Assembly (NCBI GenBank): GCA_902762615.1
Contig: CACWOX010000023.1
Coordinates: forward strand, 1-34,008
DNA length: 34,008 nucleotides
From: an uncultured Ruminococcus sp.
Lineage (GTDB): Bacteria; Bacillota; Clostridia; Oscillospirales; Acutalibacteraceae
Direction of reading: 5' to 3'
Of this stretch, positions 1-8,591 are shown piece by piece. Within the stretch, counting starts at the first letter, position 1; each line of letters opens with the position of its first letter. The translations under genes and the position numbers were made by a program. The notes under the pieces are model-generated. The model was not told where the DNA came from. It searched no databases and was given only the letters and a program-made list of their open reading frames with translations.

Positions 1-89
1 CTCCGGCGCTTTCCTCCGCGAGCTCTTTTCCCTCTCTTGGGCGGCTTTCCGCGGTTTCCTTCGCTCCGTCTCTCTGCGACAGCTTTGCT

Positions 90-118
90 ATTCTAACACA
101 CCCAGCACCAATTGTCAA
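90..118 (-). promoter_or_regulatory. Strong sigma-A promoter pointing out of the left edge
   Basis: Read on the minus strand there is TTGACA (113-118), a 17-bp spacer and TAGAAT (90-95). Immediately upstream of the -35 lie three A-tracts (plus-strand T-runs around 122-128, 133-137 and 143-149) about one helical turn apart, like an UP element. No gene downstream of it is visible before the window ends, so the transcript leaves the window at position 1. Near-consensus boxes plus an UP-like element suggest an rRNA, tRNA or other highly expressed unit; that identity is inferred. Confidence 0.65.
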
Positions 119-329
119 GCGTTTTTTTCGGATTTTTCCGACTTTTTTTATCCTTGTGGAATATGCTGTGTTTCCCTGAACTTTTCTCGGCATAACGCAT
201 GGGTATTTTTAACTGAAAATGGACAATCATGTTTTACAATAACATCAAATTCATTTCATCTTTATTTAATCAAAATCACTTTATAAGAATCTATACTTAT
301 ATATATTGTTATAAGCGGGAGATGATCCA

Positions 330-1319
330 ATGAAAAAAGTGCTTTGTATTATATTAGCTGTCTCGTCAATCTTGTTTACCACATGCTGCGAAATATCCGA
401 TGTGGATAGACCGATAAAATCAAGCAGGAAGGAATTTTTGCAAAGCAAAGCGCCAAGCGAAAGCGGGTATATCTATTACAGTACAGGAAACAATATAGTC
501 CGTATTAAATCGGGCGATGAGAACGAGGAGGATTTTACCGACTTCTTCGCTGATTATCTTTTCACTGTTGGCGAATGGGTTTATTATTATGATTACAGAA
601 ATGACGGTGCAACATACACGGAGCCCATTCTTCACCGCAGGAAGGAGGACGGCTCCCTTGATGAAGCAGTGATTGATACACCTGTAAAATCAGTTTCCTA
701 TCATGACGGTTATATCTACTATATGCCGGGTGAGAAATTTACATATGGCTTATACCGCGCCAATCCCGACGGCAGCCAGCCTGTGCAAATATCCGACGAA
801 TCGCTCAATCGCTATTATTTTGAAGATGACTGTCTTTATCTGCTTAACAGTTCATCCGACATTATACGGATGGATTACGAAGGAGGCAGCCGAAAGCTGA
901 TTATCGGCGGAGAAAAGTATTCTGCCGTTGGCATTTCGGATGTGTTTTTCGATCAAAGCTACATTTATTATATCGGGGATCTGCTGGGAAATTGGTTTAA
1001 TAACCGCTATATTTTCCGCACCGACAAGGACGGGCAGCATGAAAAACAGCTCACAGAATTATCCGTTGACAATTTTATTCTAAGCGGAAGATATATTTAC
1101 TTCATCGGAGGAAAAACCTCTATTTCAGATCAATTTCTATATAAAATGCCGGTGAGCGGAGGTGAACCTAAAAAGATAAGCCATAGGAAACTGCCGGATT
1201 ATGACTCATTCATGGGATGTGACGGGGAGGATATTTACATCAAATTCGTCGATGTTTTGAGCGGAAGAAACGACGGATTTGAATCCGCCACATTCTATAA
1301 AATCAAATGCGACAGATGA
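330..1319 (+). CDS. Putative lipoprotein with DUF5050-like YIYY beta-propeller repeats
   Basis: The 329-residue product starts with a signal sequence: two Lys, a hydrophobic stretch to about residue 18, then Cys19-Cys20. It therefore looks like an exported lipoprotein, although the box before the Cys (LFTTCC) is not a textbook lipobox. The rest is a series of repeats opening with YIYY or YIYF and closing with motifs such as LYRANPDGS, FRTDKDGQ and LYKMPVSGG. That is the pattern of DUF5050 / low-density-lipoprotein-receptor-like propellers in clostridial surface proteins. The ATG at 330 follows GGGAG by 8 nt. The gene stands alone on the plus strand with a terminator just after it. Ligand and role are unknown. 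Confidence 0.75.
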   Translation: MKKVLCIILAVSSILFTTCCEISDVDRPIKSSRKEFLQSKAPSESGYIYYSTGNNIVRIKSGDENEEDFTDFFADYLFTVGEWVYYYDYRNDGATYTEPILHRRKEDGSLDEAVIDTPVKSVSYHDGYIYYMPGEKFTYGLYRANPDGSQPVQISDESLNRYYFEDDCLYLLNSSSDIIRMDYEGGSRKLIIGGEKYSAVGISDVFFDQSYIYYIGDLLGNWFNNRYIFRTDKDGQHEKQLTELSVDNFILSGRYIYFIGGKTSISDQFLYKMPVSGGEPKKISHRKLPDYDSFMGCDGEDIYIKFVDVLSGRNDGFESATFYKIKCDR

Positions 1320-1328
1320 TAAATCAAA

Positions 1329-1375
1329 ATCGGCGTACCGCCTTTTCCTGAGCGATACGCCGATCATTTTTATTC
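1329..1375 (+). terminator. Terminator, probably bidirectional
   Basis: Arms ATCGGCGTA (1329-1337) and TACGCCGAT (1356-1364) are followed by CATTTTTATT. On the minus strand the same stem is followed by TTTGATTTA, so it can also end the TerD operon, whose last gene stops at 1385. Confidence 0.7.
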
Positions 1376-1384
1376 TTCTCAAAA

Positions 1385-1939
1385 TCACTCCTCTGCGGCG
1401 AGTCCGTACCGGCTGCAAAGCTCGAGCAGTCCGAAGTCGGCGCTGTCGCAGATGATATCGTATTCCCAGCCGTCGCCGCGTCGAGTGAGTTCCAGCACAG
1501 CCATTGCGCTGCTCTGGGGACAGTGCTTCGCCAAATCCACCGAACAGAACGAATTGTCGCCCTTGTCAAACTGATCGGCAACCACGCTTGCCGAAAGAAC
1601 GATACTTTCCGCTTCACCGAAAATGTGTTCCTCTCCGGTATCGTCGAATGTCACGCAGAACACCGCCTTGGTGATACTCTCGGGTATTTTTTTGAGATGG
1701 ACAAATATTGACTCGTTGGTGCCGTCAACCATGCCGCTGCGGTCGTCACCGCTCAAAATAACCGCTTCACCAGCCGATACAGGATTGTTGTAAAATACAA
1801 AATCTTCATCGCCTCTCGCAAGGTCTTTTTCGTCCAGCAGGAACGCCGAAAGGTCAAGGTCAAAGCTGTATTCCCTGCCGGAAGTCCAGTTCAGACCCAC
1901 TCGAATTTTTTGAATCGAGCTGTCAAGCTGTGTTTTCAT
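1385..1939 (-). CDS. TerD-family (tellurium resistance/stress) protein, second copy
   Basis: The 184-residue product matches the TerD fold: an N-terminal beta region containing GLNWTS, then DLDLSAFLL, then GDDRSGMVDGTNES, which corresponds to the conserved acidic Ca2+-binding loop of TerD/TerE. A C-terminal strand (VLELTRRGDGWEYD) is also typical. TerD proteins are cytoplasmic Ca2+-binding factors linked to tellurite, phage and envelope-stress phenotypes; their biochemical role is unsettled. An in-frame ATG six codons earlier (1957) overlaps the GGGGAGGAG ribosome binding site, so the ATG at 1939 is chosen. The gene begins 21 bp after the preceding gene stops and is the last of a three-gene operon. 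The acidic loop is more diverged than in the first TerD copy. Confidence 0.85.
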   Translation of the reverse strand: MKTQLDSSIQKIRVGLNWTSGREYSFDLDLSAFLLDEKDLARGDEDFVFYNNPVSAGEAVILSGDDRSGMVDGTNESIFVHLKKIPESITKAVFCVTFDDTGEEHIFGEAESIVLSASVVADQFDKGDNSFCSVDLAKHCPQSSAMAVLELTRRGDGWEYDIICDSADFGLLELCSRYGLAAEE

Positions 1940-1960
1940 TATATGACTCCTCCCCATTAA

Positions 1961-2950
1961 TTACTTAAAAATGATCTGCGAGACGAGCGACGTAATTTCA
2001 CCGTCAACACCCGAATATCGCTCCTTTATGCGATCAATGACCGCTCCGTCGATACATTCGGAAGGCATTTCCTTTGCCCTGCGCAAAAACGCCTTTATCA
2101 CCTCATCGCCTTTTTCTATCTCAGAAATGCCAGGGCACGGACCTTCGTCAAGCAGCGCGGCAATCAATGTGCTTATCGCCGAAAAGTCCTCCGTTGACAA
2201 ATCAGGCGCGAACAAAAGATTCTCCGCCTCCGAGCCTTCCCAGCAATTTAATGCACTGTAGGCTGGCAGCACGGTATTGTGTATTCCCTCGCGCAGCAGC
2301 CATTCTCTTATCTCCGGCGTATCGGGAATCAGGCGCTCAATAGCGTGAATTCGCCCCCAGCCGTTTGTCCGTTTGGCAAGTCTGAATATCTCTTCATTGG
2401 AATTCTCCCACTGCTGCATGATGAAAATGACAAACAGCGTAAATTCGTCCGAAAGCCCCACCAATCTGAGTACGTCTTTAAGATTGTCGTCGTCCAGCTT
2501 CACAAGCTCCAGCATGGAGAGAGCGAATTTCAGCGACTCGCGGTCTTGGGTGTTGTAGAGGGTGTAAAGCGCGAATTTCACAACGCTCTCCGCGGATACG
2601 GATTCCTTATGGTCTATAATGTATTTTTGAAGATCGTCGATGATCGAAACAGCACGCGCCATGGTTCCCAGTTCTTCAAAGCGTTTTTTCGCTTCATCTC
2701 TGTTCCCCTTGCCGACCGCTTTCATCGCCTTTACCATCACGTCCTTAGCCTCATCGGAAATCGGCTGGTGCTCGGTGTGATAGATGAAGATGCCGTCGAT
2801 TGCGCCATCGGCAAACTTAGAGAGCTTTTCATCCTCCAAATCAGGAAGTCTGAAGCCTTCGGGCAGATAACGATCCTTCCCGTCATTATCGGGAAGTGTG
2901 GCATTCACTATTGCGTCCATTATCGAATGATCGGATAGTATTGATTTCAT
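1961..2950 (-). CDS. Uncharacterised helical protein between two TerD genes
   Basis: A 329-residue soluble protein with no signal peptide or membrane segment. It is rich in alternating acidic/basic helical stretches, for instance RFEELGTMARAVSIID and WGRIHAIERLIPDTPEIREW. It looks all-alpha and may be HEAT/ARM-like; I do not recognise a catalytic motif. I vaguely recall homologues in Firmicutes genomes being labelled 'limonene hydroxylase'; nothing in the sequence supports that activity. The start at 2950 follows GGAGGA by about 9 nt, whereas the ATG at 2974 lies upstream of that site. It sits 27 bp after the first TerD gene and 21 bp before the second, so it is almost certainly co-transcribed and probably acts with TerD proteins. 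Confidence 0.7.
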   Translation of the reverse strand: MKSILSDHSIMDAIVNATLPDNDGKDRYLPEGFRLPDLEDEKLSKFADGAIDGIFIYHTEHQPISDEAKDVMVKAMKAVGKGNRDEAKKRFEELGTMARAVSIIDDLQKYIIDHKESVSAESVVKFALYTLYNTQDRESLKFALSMLELVKLDDDNLKDVLRLVGLSDEFTLFVIFIMQQWENSNEEIFRLAKRTNGWGRIHAIERLIPDTPEIREWLLREGIHNTVLPAYSALNCWEGSEAENLLFAPDLSTEDFSAISTLIAALLDEGPCPGISEIEKGDEVIKAFLRRAKEMPSECIDGAVIDRIKERYSGVDGEITSLVSQIIFK

Positions 2951-2977
2951 GCGTATGATTCCTCCGGAAAACAAAAA

Positions 2978-3541
2978 TTATTGATACAGCTTCACAATGG
3001 ACTGCAATCGGCTTGCCTCCTGAATCGCCTTGCCTATCGGAGCAAAATCCCAGCCTGTGCTGCTGCGGAAAATCTCGGCGGCGATTATTCCGGTCATGCC
3101 GCTGTAATTGTCTGTGAGATTGAATCGGCACATTTCCTGACCTGTTTTCCAGTTGACCACTCTGACAAACGCGTTGTTGATCATGCCGAAGTGCTGACGC
3201 TTTGCCTTTGCGTCGTAAATGTTGGCGGAAATAATGATCTTTCCTATATTCTGGGGCAGCTTGGTAAAATTGATGTAAATACGCTCGTTGTCTCCGTTTC
3301 CTTCGCCGGTCTGACTGTCTCCGGTATAGATCACAGCGTCGTTGGCACTTCGCATTTTACCGAAGTATATTACATCGGCAGCCTTGCCGTCAAAGCCGCA
3401 GATGATAGCGGAAGCGTCGCAGTCAACGCTTGCGCTGCCTTCCTTTGCACTGTCCCAGCCGAGACCGACAATTACGCCGCTGACGAGGTTATTCGTAGAG
3501 GAAAGATTGACTTTCTCCCCTTTTCTAAGATTTACAGCCAT
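2978..3541 (-). CDS. TerD-family (tellurium resistance/stress) protein, first copy
   Basis: A 187-residue protein with the full TerD signature: N-terminal VNLRKGEKVNLS, then VGLGWD, a DASAIICG strand, and GDSQTGEGNGDNERIY, the conserved Ca2+-binding loop. Later come INFTKLP, INNAFVRVVN and a C-terminal TGWDFAPIG. The length is normal for TerD (~190 residues). The ATG at 3541 is preceded by AAAGGAACGGTG. It is the first gene of an operon with an unknown protein and a second TerD. TerD proteins are cytoplasmic and associated with metal, oxidative and envelope stress. No TerC, TerB or Ter kinase/phosphoribosyltransferase gene is present nearby, so this is a minimal Ter locus. Confidence 0.92.
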   Translation of the reverse strand: MAVNLRKGEKVNLSSTNNLVSGVIVGLGWDSAKEGSASVDCDASAIICGFDGKAADVIYFGKMRSANDAVIYTGDSQTGEGNGDNERIYINFTKLPQNIGKIIISANIYDAKAKRQHFGMINNAFVRVVNWKTGQEMCRFNLTDNYSGMTGIIAAEIFRSSTGWDFAPIGKAIQEASRLQSIVKLYQ

Positions 3542-3577
3542 TAATAATCACCGTTCCTTTCGTTATATTTACTATAA

Positions 3578-3605
3578 ACTATATTCATTAACAGTTATTT
3601 AACAA
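3578..3605 (-). promoter_or_regulatory. Candidate promoter of the TerD operon
   Basis: On the minus strand TTGTTA (3600-3605), a 16-bp spacer and TATAGT (3578-3583) lie about 40 bp upstream of the first TerD start. A second TATAGT follows seven bases later. The region is very AT-rich, so chance matches are easy. Confidence 0.4.
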
Positions 3606-3635
3606 TATATATCACAATACTTAATATTAAATACA

Positions 3636-3680
3636 AAAATAACGGCACGGTTATTCTTTGACGCTTCAATCCGTGCCGTT
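3636..3680 (-). terminator. Rho-independent terminator of gltA
   Basis: Perfect 10-bp arms AACGGCACGG (3641-3650) and CCGTGCCGTT (3671-3680) lie just after the gltA stop. On the minus strand the stem is followed by ATTTTTGTATTTA. Confidence 0.8.
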
Positions 3681-3694
3681 GTAAATTTTAGAGC

Positions 3695-5026
3695 CTATTC
3701 CAATTCGTCCATTACACTCATATAGGCAGGACGAATTATTTTGTTCATTCCTATCATTTCCTCAATGCGGTGAGCACTCCAGCCTACTATTCTTGCGATG
3801 GCAAAGAGAGGCGTGTACAATTCCACCGGAATACCCAGCATCTCATACACAAAGCCGCTGTAGAAATCGACATTGGGACTGACCCCTTTGAAGATATGGC
3901 GCTTCTCGGCGATGATTCTGGGTGCTTCCTCTTCTATTATATTGTACAGAGTGATGTCCTCTTCCTTGTGCTTGGCAACAGCCAGCTTTTCCACATAGGA
4001 TTTCAGAATTCGTTCCCTCGGGTCTGAAACAGAATATACCGCGTGACCCATGCCGTAAATAAGGCCCTTACCGTCAAACGCCTTGCCGTCTATGATTTTG
4101 GCAAGATACGCGCTGACCTCTTCGCGGTCGGTCTTGTCAGAGACATGCTTTCTGATGTCCTCCATCATCTCCATGACCTTGATATTGGCGCCGCCGTGCT
4201 TTGGGCCCTTCAATGAGGACATTGCCGCCGCAATGGCTGAATAGGTATCGGAACCCGATGATGTTACCACGCGCGTGGTGAATGTGGAATTATTACCGCC
4301 GCCGTGCTCCATATGCAGCATGAGAACGATATCCAACACCTTCGCCTCCAGTCTGGTGTAAGCGCGGTCTGGTCGCAGCATGCGCAGAATATTCTCCGCG
4401 GTGGAAAGCTCGGGTCTCGGTCTGTGAATATACATGCTCGCGTCGTTCATGTAGTGATTGTAGGCGTGGTAGCCGTAGACCGCAAGCATCGGGAACACCG
4501 CGATCAATTCAAGGCATTGTCTGATACAGCATTCCAGCGTGGCGGAATTGACCTCCTTGTCATACGAAGCCAATGTGAGTATGCTCTTTGTCATGGAATT
4601 CATAATGTCCTTTGAGGAACCTTCCATAATGACATTGCGTGTGAAATTGACAGGAAGTTTCATGCATTTGCCTAAAATATAGCAGAATTCCTCTTCCTCC
4701 TGCGGCGTCGGCTTCTGCCCGAAGAGAAGCAGGTACGCCGTCTTTTCAAAGCCGAATTCGTAACGGTTAAGATCCTCAATCAGCGAGTTGACCTTGTAGC
4801 CGCGATACCAAAGCTCTCCGTCACAGGGAGTCTTTACTCCGTCAACATCCTTGAAGGACACTATCTTGGATATTCTGGTAAGACCGGCAAGCACGCCTTT
4901 GCCGTTGACGTCGCGCAGTCCGCGGTTGACTCCGTATTCCTTGAACAGCACATCAGAAATCGTGTCGTTGGCAATACACATATCCCTCTTGCCCGTTGTA
5001 TACAAATTCAATTCCTTGTTTGTCAT
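3695..5026 (-). CDS. gltA: Citrate synthase
   Basis: The 443-residue product catalyses condensation of oxaloacetate and acetyl-CoA to citrate, the entry to the (probably oxidative-branch) citrate pathway feeding glutamate in anaerobic Clostridia. Catalytic residues are visible: His277 in GPKHGGAN, His328 in GMGHAV and Asp387 in PNVDFYSGF, matching the pig-enzyme triad His274/His320/Asp375. The substrate-binding MEHGGGNNST segment is at 239-248 and WYRGY at 73-77. Length fits citrate synthase; 2-methylcitrate synthase is a less likely alternative. The ATG at 5026 follows GGAGGGAGG by about 6 nt. It is monocistronic, with its own candidate promoter upstream and terminator downstream. No aconitase or isocitrate dehydrogenase gene is adjacent. 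Confidence 0.95.
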   Translation of the reverse strand: MTNKELNLYTTGKRDMCIANDTISDVLFKEYGVNRGLRDVNGKGVLAGLTRISKIVSFKDVDGVKTPCDGELWYRGYKVNSLIEDLNRYEFGFEKTAYLLLFGQKPTPQEEEEFCYILGKCMKLPVNFTRNVIMEGSSKDIMNSMTKSILTLASYDKEVNSATLECCIRQCLELIAVFPMLAVYGYHAYNHYMNDASMYIHRPRPELSTAENILRMLRPDRAYTRLEAKVLDIVLMLHMEHGGGNNSTFTTRVVTSSGSDTYSAIAAAMSSLKGPKHGGANIKVMEMMEDIRKHVSDKTDREEVSAYLAKIIDGKAFDGKGLIYGMGHAVYSVSDPRERILKSYVEKLAVAKHKEEDITLYNIIEEEAPRIIAEKRHIFKGVSPNVDFYSGFVYEMLGIPVELYTPLFAIARIVGWSAHRIEEMIGMNKIIRPAYMSVMDELE

Positions 5027-5085
5027 TGTCGGCCTCCCTCCGGCTCATGCCGTTTTATTTGTTAATTAATATACATCGAGTATGC

Positions 5086-5114
5086 ACAATATACATTTAT
5101 GCTTTTACTATCAA
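5086..5114 (-). promoter_or_regulatory. Candidate gltA promoter
   Basis: On the minus strand TTGATA (5109-5114), a 17-bp spacer and TATTGT (5086-5091), about 60 bp upstream of the gltA start and downstream of the Ca2+-ATPase stop. Confidence 0.45.
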
Positions 5115-5159
5115 ATTAATTATAACATATTTTCAAATGAAATTATATACAGTGCTGTT

Positions 5160-7820
5160 TTACTTATTTCTGTTTTCCATCACTTTGACAACGCACTTTC
5201 TGATAATGTCCACAGGAATAATCGCAAAGGCAAGCAGTAATATCAGGCACCAATGCTCGATGTTCAGACCGTAGCACTGAAATATATCGCCGCCGAAGTA
5301 GGTGAGCAACACCTGTACAACGGCAATCAGACCCATGATCTTGAGGAAGTTCTTGTTGCGTGTGAGGTTGTCAAAGAGGTTGATCTCTTCGGTACGTGCG
5401 TTAAAGGCGTTGAAAACCGCGATAAATATGAACAGGGCAAAGTAGGCTGTAAGATGAATCTTAGGTTCATAGCGCCATTCATACATCCAGTTTTTGCCGG
5501 CAATCAGGAAGAGAAGGCTGATCAGAGCGGTATAACCTGCACCCACAGAAATGGACGACCACATCGACTGGCTGATGATGCTTTCGTCACGCTTCTTGGG
5601 CTTCTCGCGCATGAATCTGCGCAGCGCCGGTTCACCGCCGAAGGCAAGCGCGGCAAGCGTATCCATGACGAGGTTCACCCACAAAATCTGCGTAATGGTG
5701 AGAGGATTGCTCATATTGAGCAGCGGACAAATGAAGGAGATGAACACAGCAGAGATGTTGATGGTAAGCTGGAACACAATAAATTTGCGTATGCTGTTGA
5801 AAATAGTACGACCGTAGAGAATTGCCTTTTCGATAGAGAGGAAGTTGTCATCAAGAATAACGATATCTCCGGCTTCCTTGGCAACCTCTGTGCCGCCTCC
5901 CATTGCAAAGCCGACATCCGCCTTTTTCAGTGCGGGAGAATCATTGACGCCGTCACCTGTCATGCCGACAACAAGATTTCTCTCCTGCGCAATGCGCACA
6001 AGTCTGCTCTTGTCTGACGGCAAAGCGCGAGCGATAACGCGGATCTTTCTGATGACCTTGCTGATTTCTTCATCGCTCATTGACGCAAGCTCGTCGGAGG
6101 TAAAGACCAGATCGCTTTCCTTTTTGAGTATGCCGGAGTCTTTTGCTATGGCAACAGCGGTCTCCTTACGGTCGCCTGTGATCATAACGACCTGTACGCC
6201 GGCGCGCTTGACCTCTTTGATTGCCTGAATGGATTCGGGGCGAACCTCGTCGCGTATGCCAACGAAGCCGACAAGCGTCCATTCGTCCTCAGGCAGCTTA
6301 CCGTCGGCGATAACGCTGTCAGAGGTGGCAAACGCAAGCACACGAATGGCGCGTGTTGCAAGCTCATCCATCTTGGCGTCGATCTCGTCGGAATTAGTGA
6401 GCGGGACCCTTGCTCCGTTCACATCGTAATAATAGCCGCACTTGGCAAGCATTTTCTCCGGAGCGCCTTTGATGAGAGTGACATATTTGCCGTTTCTGCC
6501 CACTGTGGTGGCGGAATATTTATTGGTGCTGTTGAAAGGAATGGAGCTTACCTTGGGCGCATCAAAGGTCTTTTTGCTGTCAACCGCAAAACCGAGCACC
6601 GCGCGTTCGGTTGCGTTGCCGCCGACGATCTTGAGGCTTTCGCCTTCGCCGGAAATTACCGAGTCGGTGTTGTTCTTAATGCTCATGGTGATAAGATCGC
6701 CCAGCATTCCGGGTATCTCATTGATTCCCTTGAATTCGTTCAGATCGCCGTCAATGAAGGTGACGACCTCCAGCTTGCCCTTGGTGATGGTGCCTGTCTT
6801 GTCGCTGAAAAGGATATTCAGGCTACCGGCGGTCTCGATACCCACTATCTTGCGCACAAGAACGTTGTCCTTGAGCATTTTATTCATGTTCATAGCCGAA
6901 ACCAGTGCTACCATAAGCGGCAGACCTTCCGGAACAGCCATGACTATGATGATGACCGCGAACATAAGCGCTTCCACACAGTCGTGAATGACATTGCCTG
7001 TGTGGGAGAAATATGCTGCTATCTCTGCGCCGTTGAAGTGATTTGCCACAAAGAAACGCATGAAGAGATATGCCACAGCGATCAGTGCGCCGCCTATGTA
7101 GCCGAATTTGCTGATACCGTTAGCCAGCTTGGAAAGCTTGACCTGCAAGGGAGACTGTCTGTCGTCGTCCGCCTGCAATTCGCTTGCGATTTTGCCGTAA
7201 ACCGAGCTGTCGCCCACAACCGTGACCTTCATCACACCGTTGCCGGAGCAGACCACAGCGCCTCTGAACACCTTGTATTCATTGAGGAAGTCGAGCGGCT
7301 CGTCGGTCTCGGTATAATCGTCGGGAATGGCAACCTTGAGCGCTTCCTTGCTCTCGCCGTTGAGCACCGACTGGTCAACCTTGATCTCGCCGTCAATCAT
7401 AAGTCCGTCGGCAGGAATCTTGTCGCCCGACTGGAGCAGAATGCAGTCGCCCACAACAAGGTCGTTGATGGCAACCTCGACTATTTCGCCGTTGCGGTAG
7501 ACCTTGCACATGATGCGGGAGGCTTCCTCCTGCAGCTTCTGGAAGGCGTTCTCGTTATTGTACTCGGAATAGGTGGAAACAAGCGTGGCGATCAGAATGG
7601 CCGCCGTAATGCCGATCGGTTCAAACCAATCCGCCTGTCCCAGTATGCAGAGCACTACATTGACGATAAGGGCAAAGCAGAGGATCCTGATCATCGGGTC
7701 CTGAAAGTTACCCCACAGCTTTTGCATGAAGGTTTCGCCCTTCTGCTCGGTCATGCTGTTGTCGCCGTACTTCGCTTTTGACTCGGCAACCTCAGCATCA
7801 GTCAAACCTATGATCTTCAT
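5160..7820 (-). CDS. PMCA-type (P2B) calcium-translocating P-type ATPase
   Basis: An 886-residue cation pump, probably exporting Ca2+ across the plasma membrane at the cost of ATP. Domains in order: N-terminal cation-ATPase segment, TM1-2 (about 45-90), actuator domain with LNGES at 153-157 (a T-to-N variant of TGES), TM3-4 with AVPEGLP near 295-301, phosphorylation site DKTGT with Asp340, nucleotide domain, TGDRKETA hinge, GMTGDGVNDSPA, then TM5-10. TINISAV and WVNLVMDTLAALA in TM5-6 match the single-site plasma-membrane (PMCA) type rather than the two-site SERCA type. The ATG at 7820 follows AGGAGGT by 9 nt. It is transcribed alone from a consensus promoter bearing a palindromic operator-like site. 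Substrate assignment is by family; Mn2+ cannot be excluded. Confidence 0.93.
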   Translation of the reverse strand: MKIIGLTDAEVAESKAKYGDNSMTEQKGETFMQKLWGNFQDPMIRILCFALIVNVVLCILGQADWFEPIGITAAILIATLVSTYSEYNNENAFQKLQEEASRIMCKVYRNGEIVEVAINDLVVGDCILLQSGDKIPADGLMIDGEIKVDQSVLNGESKEALKVAIPDDYTETDEPLDFLNEYKVFRGAVVCSGNGVMKVTVVGDSSVYGKIASELQADDDRQSPLQVKLSKLANGISKFGYIGGALIAVAYLFMRFFVANHFNGAEIAAYFSHTGNVIHDCVEALMFAVIIIVMAVPEGLPLMVALVSAMNMNKMLKDNVLVRKIVGIETAGSLNILFSDKTGTITKGKLEVVTFIDGDLNEFKGINEIPGMLGDLITMSIKNNTDSVISGEGESLKIVGGNATERAVLGFAVDSKKTFDAPKVSSIPFNSTNKYSATTVGRNGKYVTLIKGAPEKMLAKCGYYYDVNGARVPLTNSDEIDAKMDELATRAIRVLAFATSDSVIADGKLPEDEWTLVGFVGIRDEVRPESIQAIKEVKRAGVQVVMITGDRKETAVAIAKDSGILKKESDLVFTSDELASMSDEEISKVIRKIRVIARALPSDKSRLVRIAQERNLVVGMTGDGVNDSPALKKADVGFAMGGGTEVAKEAGDIVILDDNFLSIEKAILYGRTIFNSIRKFIVFQLTINISAVFISFICPLLNMSNPLTITQILWVNLVMDTLAALAFGGEPALRRFMREKPKKRDESIISQSMWSSISVGAGYTALISLLFLIAGKNWMYEWRYEPKIHLTAYFALFIFIAVFNAFNARTEEINLFDNLTRNKNFLKIMGLIAVVQVLLTYFGGDIFQCYGLNIEHWCLILLLAFAIIPVDIIRKCVVKVMENRNK

Positions 7821-7866
7821 TCAAATAATACCTCCTGAATGTTTACGCCATCTAAAGCCTCTACAG

Positions 7867-7878
7867 GTTCATATGAAC
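7867..7878. promoter_or_regulatory. Perfect 12-bp palindrome in the Ca2+-ATPase leader
   Basis: GTTCATATGAAC is a perfect palindrome between the predicted transcription start (about 7904) and the ATPase start codon (7820). It could be a second protein-binding site; function is inferred only from position and symmetry. Confidence 0.35.
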
Positions 7879-7910
7879 TCTTAATGCAGACATTTGATTG
7901 ACGTGCTATT

Positions 7911-7939
7911 ATTATAATCCAATCATTGGATTTTGTCAA
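7911..7939 (-). promoter_or_regulatory. Consensus promoter of the Ca2+-ATPase with operator in the spacer
   Basis: On the minus strand TTGACA (7934-7939), exactly 17 bp, TATAAT (7911-7916). The spacer is almost filled by the palindrome AATCCAAT-C-ATTGGATT (7916-7932; 8-bp perfect arms). An operator between the -35 and -10 of a perfect promoter is the arrangement expected for repression by a dimeric regulator. Confidence 0.75.
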
Positions 7940-7995
7940 TAGTATTATACCATATAATAATAACAGTATGTTAATTTTTAATGTTTTTTTGTGGG

Positions 7996-8484
7996 TCAAT
8001 ATCCTAAAATTCCCTCGGCTGATTCGTCGTTGTCTATCCAGCTCTGCACGTCCACCACACGGTAATCGTTCTTGGTGTCACGGATATAGACCTTGGCTAT
8101 TCCGGCGTTGATGATCATGCGCTTGCACATAGAGCAGCAGTTGCCGTTGGCGACATATGCTCCTGTATTCACGTCCACTCCTACCAGAAACAGCGAACTG
8201 CCGATCATCTCGTTGCGGGAAGCGCTGATGATGGCATTCTGCTCGGCGTGTACGCTGCGGCAAAGCTCATACCGCTCCCCGCGCGGCACCTGCAGCTCCT
8301 CCCTGATGCATCGCCCCATGTCGGTGCAGTTCATCCTGCCTCTCGGTGCGCCAACGTAGCCGGTGGAAACCACCTCGTCATTCTTCACTATCACCGCGCC
8401 ATAACGCCTCCTCAGGCAGGTGCCACGCTGCGACACCATTTCGGCAAGGTCCAGATAATAATTGATTTTGTCTCGTCTTTCCAT
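7996..8484 (-). CDS. dCMP deaminase (ComEB-type)
   Basis: A 162-residue zinc-dependent deaminase converting dCMP to dUMP for thymidylate synthesis. Zinc-binding residues are seen: HAE (His79, proton-shuttling Glu81) and CSMC (Cys117, Cys120). The Pro of the usual PCxxC motif is a Cys here. The N-terminal GTCLRRRYGAVIV and GYVGAPRG...NCTD segments are characteristic of dCMP deaminases rather than cytidine or tRNA-adenosine deaminases. The ATG at 8484 follows AGGAGG by 6-7 nt. It is transcribed divergently from the structured-leader/HPr-like gene. ComEB is a historic name for this family in competence operons; no competence genes are nearby. Confidence 0.92.
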   Translation of the reverse strand: MERRDKINYYLDLAEMVSQRGTCLRRRYGAVIVKNDEVVSTGYVGAPRGRMNCTDMGRCIREELQVPRGERYELCRSVHAEQNAIISASRNEMIGSSLFLVGVDVNTGAYVANGNCCSMCKRMIINAGIAKVYIRDTKNDYRVVDVQSWIDNDESAEGILGY

Positions 8485-8591
8485 GTTTTTCCTCCTGTCG
8501 ATTGTTGTCGAAATGTATAAAGCTGAGACTAATTTTTGTAATTTTCATATAATCAAGGGAATTGTTGAGAGTATGTTTGTTGTATTGCACA

